A stretch of DNA of 64,000 bases. Source: Mycoplasmopsis pullorum. Lineage in GTDB: Bacteria; Bacillota_I; Bacilli_A; Mycoplasmatales; Metamycoplasmataceae. Below are positions 1 to 8,588 of this stretch, one piece after another (position 1 is the stretch's first letter; each line of letters starts with the position of its first letter). The DNA lies in NCBI RefSeq assembly GCF_001900245.1, contig NZ_CP017813.1, positions 744,001-808,000 on the forward strand, given 5' to 3'. The notes under the pieces are model-generated. The model was not told where the DNA came from, did no database searches, and saw nothing but the letters and a program-made list of their open reading frames with translations. The position numbers were made by a program, and so were the translations under genes.

Positions 1-832
1 TATTCATATTACCTGATATGCTACCGAATGATTTTTGTTTTGTATTTGCGTATCATTCTCCAATAACACCAGTAACCCCAGCGGTACCACCAATTACTGC
101 GATGATTGCGAAAACTCAAGCAAGCATGTATCCATAGCAAATTGAGTAAATCATCAATGCTATTACATTACCTGCATCACTTCAAAGTAAAGGGATAATT
201 GAACTTAATTGAACTTGGTATTTTGGTAATGCTTTTTTGATGATTTCATTGTCAAAATTACCAATAATATAAGCTTGGTTAGCCCCAGGAATCATCCCGA
301 TTAAAAATGAAACCATTGATGAAACAACTAAGAAAATAACTGTTAAGTTAGTAAAAACACGACCGATTTTTTTGTATCCAAAAATGAAGATTGGGATACT
401 TAAAATAATATAAGCAATTCAGAAAATTGCTTGGTCAATTAAGTTCCGAACAGTTGGAGCGATGCTTTCAGGCATCGATGAAGTGATTAACCGAGCTGCA
501 GCTTGTCCAAAAGCAGCAAAACCAAAGTTATAAATTCCGACGTTTTTAACGAAAAACACACTGATTATACCGAAGAATATTGCGGTAACAATTGTAATAA
601 GTAATATTTTTCACATCGGCATAGCTTTATAGAAATTACTCAATTTCAAACCGAAGTTCGACATCTTGGTGCGTTTATAAACAGTATTTTTCTTAACAAC
701 ATCCGAACACAACTCATCATGTGGATCGACATGGTTATCATAATCTTTATCATAGATTTCATTTAGCTTGAATTTTTTATTTTTACGTGTTAGACACATC
801 TTACATTTATCAATTACTTTTTTATAATCCAT
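1..832 (-). CDS. YitT-family multi-pass membrane protein (partial)
   Basis: This is the N-terminal 277 residues; the gene runs off the left edge. A cytoplasmic N-terminus of about 65 residues rich in Lys, Asp and Cys is followed by several hydrophobic segments. A glycine-rich stretch (IGGTAGVTGVIGEWYA) resembles the GGT.G..D motif of YitT/DUF2179 membrane proteins, which are common in mollicutes and of unknown transport role. Trp codons are TGA. The start is preceded by a good Shine-Dalgarno (AAAGG). A strong hairpin with a T-run lies in the leader. The family call rests on overall pattern and the glycine motif; the C-terminal domain is not visible. Confidence 0.7.
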
Positions 833-850
833 AAAACCTTACCTTTCCTT

Positions 851-890
851 AAAAAATAAAAACACACGCAGAACTGCGAATGTTTTTATT
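851..890 (-). promoter_or_regulatory. Terminator-like hairpin in the leader of the YitT-like gene
   Basis: On the minus strand a 10-bp stem (bases 855-864 with 881-890) plus an inner GCAG/CTGC stem is followed directly by a run of T (851-856) and then by the Shine-Dalgarno and start of the gene at 832. It lies upstream of that gene rather than downstream of another minus-strand gene. The nearest upstream gene, pgsA, ends at 1006, so the hairpin could either terminate pgsA transcription or attenuate the YitT-like gene. Confidence 0.6.
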
Positions 891-1005
891 GGCATTAATA
901 ATAATTATTAGTGTCAAATTTAAATAATAAATTATGCTACAGATTATTATACCACTTTAATCGTTAACTTAAATTATTAGTTTAATTTGACTAAAAATTT
1001 TCATA

Positions 1006-1728
1006 TTATTTGAACATATATGTTGAAACTTTAGAAACATATTTGATTCCGCTAATTGTACTTAAAATTGCTGCTACAGCAAAAACACCGTTAAGGAAAT
1101 AATAAGAAATATTTTCTAAAATAGCATTAATATTTATTACATTAATATTTTCAATTGAAGAAAATAAAACAGAGTCAATTAAAGAAAATGAAACAGAGCT
1201 AAAAATAATATGAAAAAGAAAACCACTTATAATCACAGCAGTTAAAATTACGGTTTTAATTTTTCCGTATTTATCAGCTGCGACGCTAATATTGTGTTTA
1301 ATCATTACCCCACGAGCTCCAGCCACAATAATATCTCTTAAAATAATGAGTAACAAAAGAGGAAATGAAAGGTATCCGACTACGGTTAGAAAAATAAGTG
1401 CAGTAGTAGTCATAATTTTATCAGCAATTGGATCTCATAATTTTCCAAAATCGGTCACGATTTTTCTTTCACGAGCAATTTTTCCATCAAAAAAGTCAGT
1501 AATCATTGCTGCGATAAAAATTAATAATGCTAAACATAAAAAGATAATACGAAAAGTGTTTGCAACTCTAGGTATATATCATGATCCAAATGATATTTTA
1601 TTATTTAAATTATTTAAAATTAGAGCTATTGATAAAAATAAAATAAATGGAATTACTAAAAGCAAACGAATGACTGTTAGCTTATTTGGTAGATTCAGAT
1701 TTTTTCAAAAGTTTTGAATTGAATTCAT
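1006..1728 (-). CDS. pgsA: CDP-diacylglycerol--glycerol-3-phosphate 3-phosphatidyltransferase
   Basis: 240 residues with four or more membrane segments. The CDP-alcohol phosphotransferase signature DG..AR........G...D...D is complete around residues 79-101 (DGKIARERKIV...G...D...D), so it should catalyse phosphatidylglycerophosphate formation at the membrane, the first committed step of acidic phospholipid synthesis. The start at 1728 is set by an AGGT ribosome site and by the N-terminal NLPNKLTVIRL typical of PgsA. The reading frame crosses TGA codons (Trp). It overlaps the end of the upstream coiled-coil gene by 47 bases in a different frame, which indicates translational coupling. Confidence 0.92.
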
Positions 1729-2281
1729 TTCTTACCTCGTTTAAAACTTGTTCTTGTTTTTTTTCTAAATCAGCAATTTCAATTTTTTGTAATTCATTTT
1801 TAATTTCTTCAATCAATTTAGCTTGTTTTTTGGTTCATAAATTACTTTTGTTATCTTTTAATTGCACGACGAATTTCACAATTTTTTGACTTTGATCGTT
1901 ATTTAATAGATATAATTGGAAATCTGGATCACGAACAATATCTTCTAAAATAGTTTTTGCACTTACAGTTAATTCGCTCATGGTGTGTTCACCGATACTT
2001 ACTTGAAAATTATTCATGTGTTCTTCGTTGACTTGAATTAATGCATTTAATTTTAATATCAATTTTTCGTATTGACGTTCAACTTCTTTATTAAATTCTT
2101 CTTTTTCTTTTAAAAGTTTTCGTTTGTTGATTTTATCCTTAATAGTTACTACGATAAAAAATACAACTAAGACAACTACAACAAATCCCAAAATTAGATA
2201 CATTGCATATTGACTTAGAAAATTACCAAAACTATTTGAGCTAGATGTAGTACTTTCTGTTGCTTCGTATAAATATTTCAT
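1682..2281 (-). CDS. Membrane-anchored coiled-coil protein, unknown function
   Basis: 199 residues. A short Ser/Thr-rich N-terminus is followed by one strong membrane segment (about residues 25-48), then Lys/Glu-rich coiled-coil sequence to the C-terminus. The middle (VSIGEHTMSELTVSAKTILEDIV) looks globular. The topology is that of a single-pass protein with a cytoplasmic coiled coil. The last 47 bases overlap pgsA, so the two are probably cotranscribed. The Shine-Dalgarno is AAAGG. I do not recognise a named family; proteins of this type next to pgsA may be mollicute-specific. Confidence 0.8.
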
Positions 2282-2426
2282 TTTAAGCCTTTCAGTATAT
2301 TTAAAAATATATATTTAATTATATTAATTTTAGTTAAGAAATCAAACATAAAACTATTTTTAATATCGTTTCCACACTTAGAAAAAAAATAATATTTTTT
2401 TATTCAAGAAAAATTAAGTTTTAAAT

Positions 2427-2432
2427 TATAAT
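2427..2432 (+). promoter_or_regulatory. -10 box for small RNA
   Basis: A perfect TATAAT stands 7-9 bases upstream of the first paired bases of the structured RNA at 2441. No open reading frame starts within the next 160 bases. Confidence 0.55.
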
Positions 2433-2438
2433 TATTCC

Positions 2439-2516
2439 GATGAGTTCGAATAAAAGAACTGGTGGTTGACTTATGAAGCAACCTGCTCCTGGAGTCTAGA
2501 ACTCAATTTCATATGA
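2439..2516 (+). ncRNA. Small structured RNA, possible SRP 4.5S-type RNA
   Basis: The stretch folds as one elongated hairpin. T2441-C2447 pairs with G2499-A2505, further short helices (ACT/AGT, GG/CC) are separated by internal loops, and a GGTTG/CAACC stem closes the tip. The promoter-like TATAAT just upstream, the lack of coding sequence and the relative GC richness support a transcribed RNA. Size (about 75-80 nt) and the tip sequence GAAGCAACC are reminiscent of the GGAAGCAGCC of bacterial signal recognition particle RNA, which in mollicutes is a short hairpin of this kind. The classic GGAA tetraloop is not seen, so the identity is tentative; an unrelated sRNA is the alternative. Confidence 0.45.
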
Positions 2517-2548
2517 TAATAAAAAATAATTTGTAAAATTGTTTTTCT

Positions 2549-2567
2549 GACCTTAAATGGTCTTTTT
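2549..2567 (+). terminator. Intrinsic terminator after small RNA
   Basis: A GACC/GGTC stem with a 6-base loop is followed by TTTTT. It is weak but correctly placed and oriented for the small RNA. Confidence 0.45.
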
Positions 2568-2615
2568 ATTTGCCTTTTTTACCAATTTTCATATAAATTG
2601 CACATTTTAAAAATA

Positions 2616-2939
2616 ATGTCAATGTTAAAAGAAGAAACAGAAAAACTACAACAATTAACAGATTCTAATTTTAAATTTAATGATGAAGATAATGTATCTA
2701 CCTTTAATAAAAGAGATTATTTATTAAATATTCCTACATATAAGTTATATGAACTTGCTAAACATTACAAAATCCCTAAATATAAAAAACTAGCTAAATG
2801 GTGTTTAGCTAGTCTGTTATTAAAACAAAATGATATTGATGCTATGATACATAAAATTATGTTAAAAGATAGGGTTGTTAAAGATGAATGAATATATGCT
2901 TATTGTATTCATAAAGATAGAACCATTAAGAAATGATAA
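2616..2939 (+). CDS. Small basic protein with Rho_N/SAP-like helical segment, possible remnant
   Basis: 107 residues from ATG 2616; a TTG at 2598 would add six. Reading through TGA at 2889 and 2934 as Trp gives the end at 2939. The middle (IPTYKLYELAKHYKIPKYKK) has the leucine/lysine spacing of Rho N-terminal or SAP/HeH helix-extension-helix motifs that bind nucleic acid. There is no clear ribosome site. It sits head-to-tail with the end of the restriction-modification operon and uses both TGG and TGA for Trp. It may be a truncated gene whose 5' part was lost when the neighbouring region rearranged. The function is unknown. Confidence 0.45.
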
Positions 2940-2945
2940 TATTTA

Positions 2946-4037
2946 TTAAAATTCTATGTCTGTATTTAAAATATCTAATATCTTTAGTTCTAAATTATTT
3001 TTTATTTCATCTATAATTTTATACTTTTGAGATACATTATTTTGAATATTCAATGAAATTTTATCATTTTCAATCGGAATTGGTATTTCTACTTCTTTAA
3101 TCATTTCAGGATTTAATTTTGTAAATTCGTTTTTTTCAAATAATCCTTTCCTTCCTTTGGTTATATTTCTAAGTAAAGGCTCTAAAATATACTTTATGTA
3201 TTCTAAATCCAAATTAATTATTTTAGGAATAAAAATAACTCTATCTGCATTTATTGAAAATTTATCATTTAAAACAGTAATAACCCCTGCTATCCCATTA
3301 ATCGAACAAGTTAAATATTTTCCATCGTAATCATAATTATTTCTGTAATCTAAAGGAATGTTATTATTAGCAGAATATACAGGATAAACACCTTCATTTA
3401 ATTTACAATAACTTTTTGTATATAGAGATTTTCCTCTATTAATATCAAATATATCTTTTATTTTAATACTTATTGTTTTTATTTTTTTTGAATTCATAAA
3501 ATCAAATTGAAGGTTTTTGAAAAAATCTAATTTTTCTTTTAGTTCTTTTTTTCTTTCTTCTATAATTTTATATTTTTTTACAATTTCTTTTTGTTCATTA
3601 ATATCAAAATTCCCTTTATCATCTATAGGTATTCTTATTTTTATATTTTCTATTCTATATAAAGAGGCTTTATTTGTCCAAGAAAAATTTTTAGAATTGA
3701 AAATTGATTTTAATTTTATTTCTATATATTTTAATAATAAATTATCTATATTATTTTTTATATACCAAATTCTTGTAGCTGGTCCAATAGAAAACTTTCC
3801 CTTTTCTCTATAAATTATTGTGCCTGCTTTCGCTCCATCTGTTGTTATTTGTAAACATTCCATATCATAATCAAATGTATTAATATAGCCCTTATTCATA
3901 TCACCTGTTGTTTTTGCAGAATATACTGGGTATTCTCCTTTATTTTCATTTATATATTTGAGAGAATACTTAGTGTTTCCACCTAAATTTTCAAGTATAT
4001 TACTAAATTTCACTTCCTTATAATTTACTTTATCCAT
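2946..4037 (-). CDS. Type I-like DNA specificity subunit (HsdS / BcgI B-like)
   Basis: 363 residues with two target-recognition half-domains. The first spans about 5-150 (KGEYPVYSAKTTGDMNKGY, IGPATRIWYI), the second about 195-345 (EGVYPVYSANN, IFIPKI). Each is followed by a Lys/Glu-rich helical spacer, the usual HsdS plan in which the two domains read the halves of a bipartite DNA site. The gene overlaps the end of the methyltransferase gene by 13 bases, so the two subunits are coupled. Both Trp codons are TGG, unlike the surrounding mycoplasma genes. It is slightly shorter than classic HsdS and close in size to BcgI-type specificity subunits. Confidence 0.85.
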   Translation of the reverse strand: MDKVNYKEVKFSNILENLGGNTKYSLKYINENKGEYPVYSAKTTGDMNKGYINTFDYDMECLQITTDGAKAGTIIYREKGKFSIGPATRIWYIKNNIDNLLLKYIEIKLKSIFNSKNFSWTNKASLYRIENIKIRIPIDDKGNFDINEQKEIVKKYKIIEERKKELKEKLDFFKNLQFDFMNSKKIKTISIKIKDIFDINRGKSLYTKSYCKLNEGVYPVYSANNNIPLDYRNNYDYDGKYLTCSINGIAGVITVLNDKFSINADRVIFIPKIINLDLEYIKYILEPLLRNITKGRKGLFEKNEFTKLNPEMIKEVEIPIPIENDKISLNIQNNVSQKYKIIDEIKNNLELKILDILNTDIEF

Positions 4038-6142
4038 TCTAATTCCTCCTTAAATTCATTCATTAGAGAAATCGTATCATCTAGCAATATTTTAAATTCA
4101 TCAATAGTTGCAATATTTTTTTCTTTTTTCAATCCAATTTTAATTTTTTCTTCTTCAGACCAAAAATTTTCTATAATCCAAGATTCATTCTTGTCAAAAT
4201 TTTCAATATCTATTAACTTTAATTTAATATCCGATTCAATATATGATTTTATAGGTTCATTTAAATTATTTTTATCTTCTCTTTTAAAAAGATTATATTT
4301 AATTACCGCTTCTTTTAAATCATTATCTTCAATATCAAAACGATAAGAATCTAAAGTTTCTCCTATACTTGTTGTAATATAAGTAAATACAGGATAATTT
4401 TGTTTTATATTTTCTTCCTTTTCTCGTTTATTGAATTTTCTTACAGTTAAAATATAAGTTTTTTTTGGAGTATTAAAAAAAGCACCTACAGGAAGAGATA
4501 TTATACTATCAATAAAAAAATTGTTTAATATATATTCTTTTATTATATTATTAGATTTATTTGAGAATATTCCATCTGGTAATACAATATTTGCGACTCC
4601 ATTTGGTTTAAGTGATTTTAAAATCCACTCTAAAAATAAACTTTCAACTCCAACACCATTTAAAGTATAATTACCCGTTTTTTTTGCTTCACTCATCATA
4701 AGTGCACTTTGATAATAAGGTGGATTAGCTAATATTAAATCATATTTATCTTCTTTTAATTCTCCAAGAGTCCCTAACATAGTTGAATATAAATAATAAG
4801 ATTTATTTAACAAATTTTCTGAAATAATTTTTATATCTTTTAAATTATTATTCTTTTTGAAAAGTTCAGAAAAATAAATTAACATATTCGCTTTAGCTAA
4901 AATAATAGTTAAATCATCTTTTTCTGACATCATCTTATCAAATCCAATTATATTAATACTTTTCTTAAGTTTATTTTTTTCATCTTTCTCTTTACTATTA
5001 TATGTATAATATTCTTGTATTTTACTTTCTATAGCTTCTAAAATAAACTTACCTACTCCACAAGCAGGATCACAAATAGACATCCCCTCGGTTATATCTA
5101 TCATATTAACCATTTCATTCACTATTTTAAGTGGTGTAAAAAATTGTCCCATATTACTTTTTTCATCACTATTTTTCATAAAAGTTTCAAACAATTTTGA
5201 TTTAAAATCAGAATTTATGTTAATGAATTTTCCTTTTTCTTTTTCATAATTTTCAAAAGCTAAAATAACTTCTTTAAATATTTTATCTGTATTATCTTCA
5301 CTTATATATTCATTATATTCATCTTTTTTTACGTGAAAAACTTGTCCATTTATTATACTTGTTCCATCATCTCCACTAGGGAAAAGAGTTTTCATAGTTT
5401 CTCTAGCACCATCTATATATTTACCTAATATTTTAGCCTCTGTAATAGTATTATCAATTTTTTTATACTCTTCTTTATACATACTTGCTATATAATTAAA
5501 CGAATTTTCTCCACCAAGTATTCCTATATCGGATAAATACTTAAATAAAAATAATTCAACAAATGTATATAATGACATTTTAGCTGAAGCAAATGTTACA
5601 TTTACTAATATTTTATTTATTTTAATTGCTAAATCAGTTGGATCTAAAAACTCTCTTTTTAAAATCTTGTCATTATTATAATTTATAGAAATTAAAACAT
5701 CATTAATTAATTTAGCACTTTCTTTTTCATTTTCTTTTGGTTTTATTTGAAAGGTAACTAAATTATCATTTTCATTTTTTATAGGGTTCCCAGTTAATGG
5801 ATTAATCCAATAATAGTTAGTTCCATCACTTACAATATAAATTTTAGCATTAACTTCTTTCGCAACAAATAATCCTTGTTCTATTGCTTTTTTGATGTCA
5901 TTTTCATTTTTTAAATTAATAGGTAATTTTTGTTCAATATAAATTACAACATTTTTATTATTATCAATTATTAACACATCTGGTTTTTTATTTTTAGCCT
6001 TATTTGATAAATTGATATTTTTTATATAACCTAAATTTATTAATTGTTTGATTGTTGTAGAACCTAAACTTAAACATTCGTATTTACCTAAAATAGATAC
6101 ATTTTCGCTATATAAATTATTTTGAATTAATTGTTCACTCAT
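4025..6142 (-). CDS. Fused nuclease-methyltransferase (RM) subunit, BcgI A-like
   Basis: 705 residues. The first 135 resemble the type I restriction R-protein N-terminal nuclease fold, with a PD-(D/E)xK-like set at D55 (KKPDVLI) and E70-x-K72 (YIEQK). A helical region follows. Then comes an HsdM-type N6-adenine methyltransferase: GQFFTP at 332-337, SAM motif DPACGVG at 358-364 and catalytic NPPY at 473-476. No separate HsdR lies in the window, so cleavage and methylation probably reside in this one chain, with the specificity subunit downstream, as in BcgI. The Shine-Dalgarno AAGGAGA is strong. All five Trp codons are TGG and none is TGA, which points to recent transfer from a donor using the standard code. 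Confidence 0.85.
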   Translation of the reverse strand: MSEQLIQNNLYSENVSILGKYECLSLGSTTIKQLINLGYIKNINLSNKAKNKKPDVLIIDNNKNVVIYIEQKLPINLKNENDIKKAIEQGLFVAKEVNAKIYIVSDGTNYYWINPLTGNPIKNENDNLVTFQIKPKENEKESAKLINDVLISINYNNDKILKREFLDPTDLAIKINKILVNVTFASAKMSLYTFVELFLFKYLSDIGILGGENSFNYIASMYKEEYKKIDNTITEAKILGKYIDGARETMKTLFPSGDDGTSIINGQVFHVKKDEYNEYISEDNTDKIFKEVILAFENYEKEKGKFININSDFKSKLFETFMKNSDEKSNMGQFFTPLKIVNEMVNMIDITEGMSICDPACGVGKFILEAIESKIQEYYTYNSKEKDEKNKLKKSINIIGFDKMMSEKDDLTIILAKANMLIYFSELFKKNNNLKDIKIISENLLNKSYYLYSTMLGTLGELKEDKYDLILANPPYYQSALMMSEAKKTGNYTLNGVGVESLFLEWILKSLKPNGVANIVLPDGIFSNKSNNIIKEYILNNFFIDSIISLPVGAFFNTPKKTYILTVRKFNKREKEENIKQNYPVFTYITTSIGETLDSYRFDIEDNDLKEAVIKYNLFKREDKNNLNEPIKSYIESDIKLKLIDIENFDKNESWIIENFWSEEEKIKIGLKKEKNIATIDEFKILLDDTISLMNEFKEELEWIK

Positions 6143-6159
6143 TTAATATCTCCTTATTT

Positions 6160-6507
6160 TTAATATTTTTTCTCAATCACTTCAATAACCTTATTTCCCT
6201 TATTAGTAATAATATATTTACCTTTTGTATTATTAAAACTATCAATAAACTTATCTCTTTTTAGTTCTTGTATTATTTTATTAGTTTTATTTTTAGAAAA
6301 ATGAGTCATATCTGCAATTTCTTGTTGTGATAGTACAATATACTTATCATTTTTAACTTGTATCTGATTATCATATAGAAATTTTAAAATCTTATATTTA
6401 TCATTAGTAAACTCAACTAGATTAAACAATTTAATCACTTCCTTTTTTATTTTAATTAAATCATATTTTAAATAATTTTGCAATATTAAAATACTATCAT
6501 AGTGCAT
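6160..6507 (-). CDS. Winged-helix DNA-binding regulator of the RM operon
   Basis: 115 residues. A helix-turn-helix is visible at about residues 66-95 (LSQQEIADMTHFSKNKTNKI) and a wing-like beta pair follows (GKYIITNKGNK). It is the first gene of the RM operon, 17 bases before the RM subunit, and so probably controls its expression in the way controller proteins delay restriction. It has no Shine-Dalgarno, and a TATGAT box ends 11 bases before the ATG, so the mRNA is probably leaderless. It contains no Trp, so codon-based origin cannot be tested here. The exact family (MarR-like or other) is undetermined. Confidence 0.7.
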   Translation of the reverse strand: MHYDSILILQNYLKYDLIKIKKEVIKLFNLVEFTNDKYKILKFLYDNQIQVKNDKYIVLSQQEIADMTHFSKNKTNKIIQELKRDKFIDSFNNTKGKYIITNKGNKVIEVIEKKY

Positions 6508-6518
6508 TAAATAAAAAT

Positions 6519-6530
6519 ATCATAATTATA
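6519..6530 (-). promoter_or_regulatory. -10 region(s) of RM operon
   Basis: On the minus strand TATAAT (6525-6530) and TATGAT (6519-6524) are adjacent. Either would start transcription within about 10 bases of the ATG at 6507. Confidence 0.5.
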
Positions 6531-6551
6531 AAAATAGAATTATAAACTAAA

Positions 6552-6827
6552 ATGCTATTTGGCTATGTTTCATTAATATTTTGAGTTAAAATCTCCCCTT
6601 TTTATAGTGTTTTCAATACATATAATCATCCTTTGTTAAATGGAAAATATATTAAGAATAAAGAAAATATTATTCAAATTCAGAATAAAAATGCTCAAAT
6701 AAAAGCTCAAAATCGTAAGAAAAACATTCTAAAAATCGTTCTAAGTACATTATTTAGCTTTTTAGCTATTTGTGGAATTACAGGATTTGTTTTATATGTT
6801 CGCAAATTTAAAAAGAAACTAAAATAA
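6552..6827 (+). CDS. Small protein with one membrane segment, probable fragment
   Basis: 91 residues if ATG 6552 is used and TGA 6582 read as Trp. A Lys/Asn/Gln-rich middle is followed by a strong membrane helix (IVLSTLFSFLAICGITGFVL) and a basic tail. This is the usual C-terminal anchor of larger mycoplasma surface proteins. There is no ribosome site, and the N-terminal part is unremarkable. I read it as the 3' remnant of a surface-protein gene truncated at the RM insertion, though an intact small membrane protein is possible. Confidence 0.4.
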
Positions 6828-6973
6828 CAAAAAAGATTAATATAAATTATTGATTTTGACTAATATTTTGCTCTTAAGAGTATTAAATTGACATAAAATA
6901 TGGTTATTTTGTGGAAATTTAATTGTTATTAAATAGCAAAAATATTATGATAATAATATGTACAAAACATATG

Positions 6974-7024
6974 ATACGAACTAGAAATTGCTTTCTCAAG
7001 CAGTTTTTAGTTCGTATTTTTTTA
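6974..7024 (+). terminator. Strong hairpin-plus-T-run in the leader of the transposase gene
   Basis: A perfect 10-bp stem (6974-6983 with 7008-7017) has an inner TTGCTT/AAGCAG-like helix and is followed by a run of T (7014-7023 region). The transposase start is only 16 bases beyond. It would stop transcription entering the element from outside, a common safeguard of mobile elements, or terminate the small gene at 6552-6827. Confidence 0.75.
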
Positions 7025-7039
7025 TTAAGGAGATAAATA

Positions 7040-8263
7040 ATGGAGCAATCAGTCTTTAAATATTTTGTTGATGAATTAAACCGAATTGAAAAAGAATTTA
7101 GAACAATTACTCGTAAAATTGAGCATCCTGATTGGAGAGTTTATCGCACAAAATCACGATGTTTACTTGATGACTTCGGAAATAAATATTATTACAATAT
7201 CACTCAGTATTACACAATTAAAGAAGTTGATGGTAAAAAAAAGAGACGTTATTTTAAGTATTATCATCATGATTATTTAAAACAAGTTGGTAAATCTAAA
7301 TACTCACCAGAAGCAAAAAAATTAGCTTTTGATGTTCATTTTAACGGGAGCAAGCGACCTAAATGAATGAATATTAACACATATAATAGTTGAATTAAAC
7401 AGCAAAGACGCGAAAGAGCTATTAGTGAAAAATTATGTGATAAGATACAAAATTCAATTAATTCTGAGTCAAATTTACTTAAAAAATATGAAGTTAAACC
7501 TGAACATAATGGAGTGCTATATGTGGAAATGGACGACACATATAAGAAATATCGAATTGATAAGGGAGCAAGTAAATTAATGTGTCGCATGCTAACTTTT
7601 AATCTTTTTAATTGAAAAACTGGTCAATTTGAGTGCGTAAATAATGTTCAAATTTACTTCGAAACTCACTTAAAAGACAATAAATATAATGATGATACTG
7701 AGCTTAAAGAATTAATTAAATGAATCAAAAACAATTATTATGACACAAATTTAAAGATTTGTATTAAAGGTGATGGAGCATGAAATATTAAACAAGTTGC
7801 TAAACATTTTGAATATTAAGTACTCGATCTTTTTCATTTAAACCGTTATGTAACTCTCAATTTTTGTATGAAAAAATGGTTCTGCATTAGTTATTGAAAA
7901 GACTTTAAAGTCGATTTTTCAGTTCAAAATTATCGAGAATATTGAGAAAAAATCTTGAGTTGTTATCGCATAATTGACTGAGATAAATTACATTTTAGAA
8001 TAAAAGAATGGATCAATGAGCGTGAATCTAACAATGTTTTTATAAAAGCTTTAGTCACTTTTAGCAAATATATTAACAATAATAAACGCTCAATTTTTGA
8101 TATTTCTGACGAAATTAATAAGCAATCTCACACTGAAAGCTACGTTAGAAATTACTTCAAAAAATACGTTTACAAGCAATCTACTTTGTATAATAGTTCG
8201 ACAATAATTCACTTAGTAAGAAAGAATTTTGATACGAAAATTGGTTTATTGCAAATCTATTAA
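7040..8263 (+). pseudogene. ISLre2 / UPF0236-type (Mbov_0401 family) transposase, interrupted by TAA
   Basis: The frame covers 407 codons with TGA as Trp and a single in-frame TAA at 7817-7819. Before it are the N-terminal region (DWRVYRTKSRCLLDDFG...YYNITQYYTI) and the acidic motif VEMDDTYKKYR. Around the stop, GDGAWNI and LDLFHLNRYV match the GDGA.WI...LD.FHL.K core of UPF0236/ISLre2 transposases, called ICE-element transposase-like proteins in Mycoplasma. The frame is kept on both sides of the TAA, so one substitution explains it (for example CAA or AAA to TAA). The Shine-Dalgarno is AAGGAGA. It is probably inactive unless the two parts are made separately or the stop is read through. Confidence 0.8.
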
Positions 8264-8283
8264 TTAGACAGGAAAAATGCTTA

Positions 8284-8412
8284 GTTGGAAAAAAGTTGGA
8301 AAAAATAGCTAATTTTTTTACTCCTTTAATATAAAGGGAATTTTTAGCTATTTGTTGGAAAAAAGTTGGAAAAAGTGATGTTTTTACTAATTCTGTTGGA
8401 AAAGTTGGAAAA
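8284..8412. repeat. Three paired iterations of GTTGGAAAAAA
   Basis: The 9-11-mer GTTGGAAAA(AA) occurs as head-to-tail pairs at 8284-8305, 8354-8374 and 8395-8412. Between the first two pairs lies an inverted repeat (AATAGCTAA with TTAGCTATT, inner CCTTT/AAAGG). No gene can be supported across it. The layout resembles iterons of replication or transfer origins; the function is not known. Confidence 0.7.
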
Positions 8413-8510
8413 TTTTCTAACACTTACCTTAATTTAACAAAGTTAAATTAAACACTGCGAAAAAATGATAATGTTAATTACTTTTTCCATTTTTTCGCTC
8501 TTGCTTAAAA

Positions 8511-8540
8511 GCACGGGCGTGCGATCGTGACGCGCACGCG
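8511..8540. repeat. GC-rich dyad island
   Basis: Thirty bases contain 23 G or C (77 percent) in an otherwise very AT-rich region. It holds GCGTGCG (8517-8523) with its inverse CGCACGC (8533-8539), an overlapping GCACG/CGTGC dyad (8511-8522) and the palindrome CGATCG. No coding role is seen. It may be a protein-binding or nicking site of the adjacent mobile element. Confidence 0.6.
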
Positions 8541-8588
8541 AATAAACTTTAAGAATTTTCGGACTTAAAAATTATTAAGATTTATTAA

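Noticed and set aside
1292-1717. Plus-strand ORF over pgsA
   Set aside because: It is antisense to pgsA, which has the full CDP-alcohol phosphotransferase motif.
2439-2516. tRNA reading of the GTTCGAAT-containing RNA
   Set aside because: No acceptor, D or anticodon arms can be drawn around GTTCGAA; it folds as a single long hairpin.
2946-6507. Classical type I RM system
   Set aside because: No HsdR helicase is present and the methylase carries its own nuclease-like domain, so a BcgI-like arrangement fits better.
7817-7819. Frameshift as cause of the broken transposase
   Set aside because: Homologous sequence continues in the same frame on both sides of the TAA, so it is a nonsense change.
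8181-8423. 80-residue minus-strand ORF over the repeat region
   Set aside because: It is produced by the GTTGGAAAA repeats (Phe/Pro-rich translation), has no ribosome site and overlaps the transposase end.
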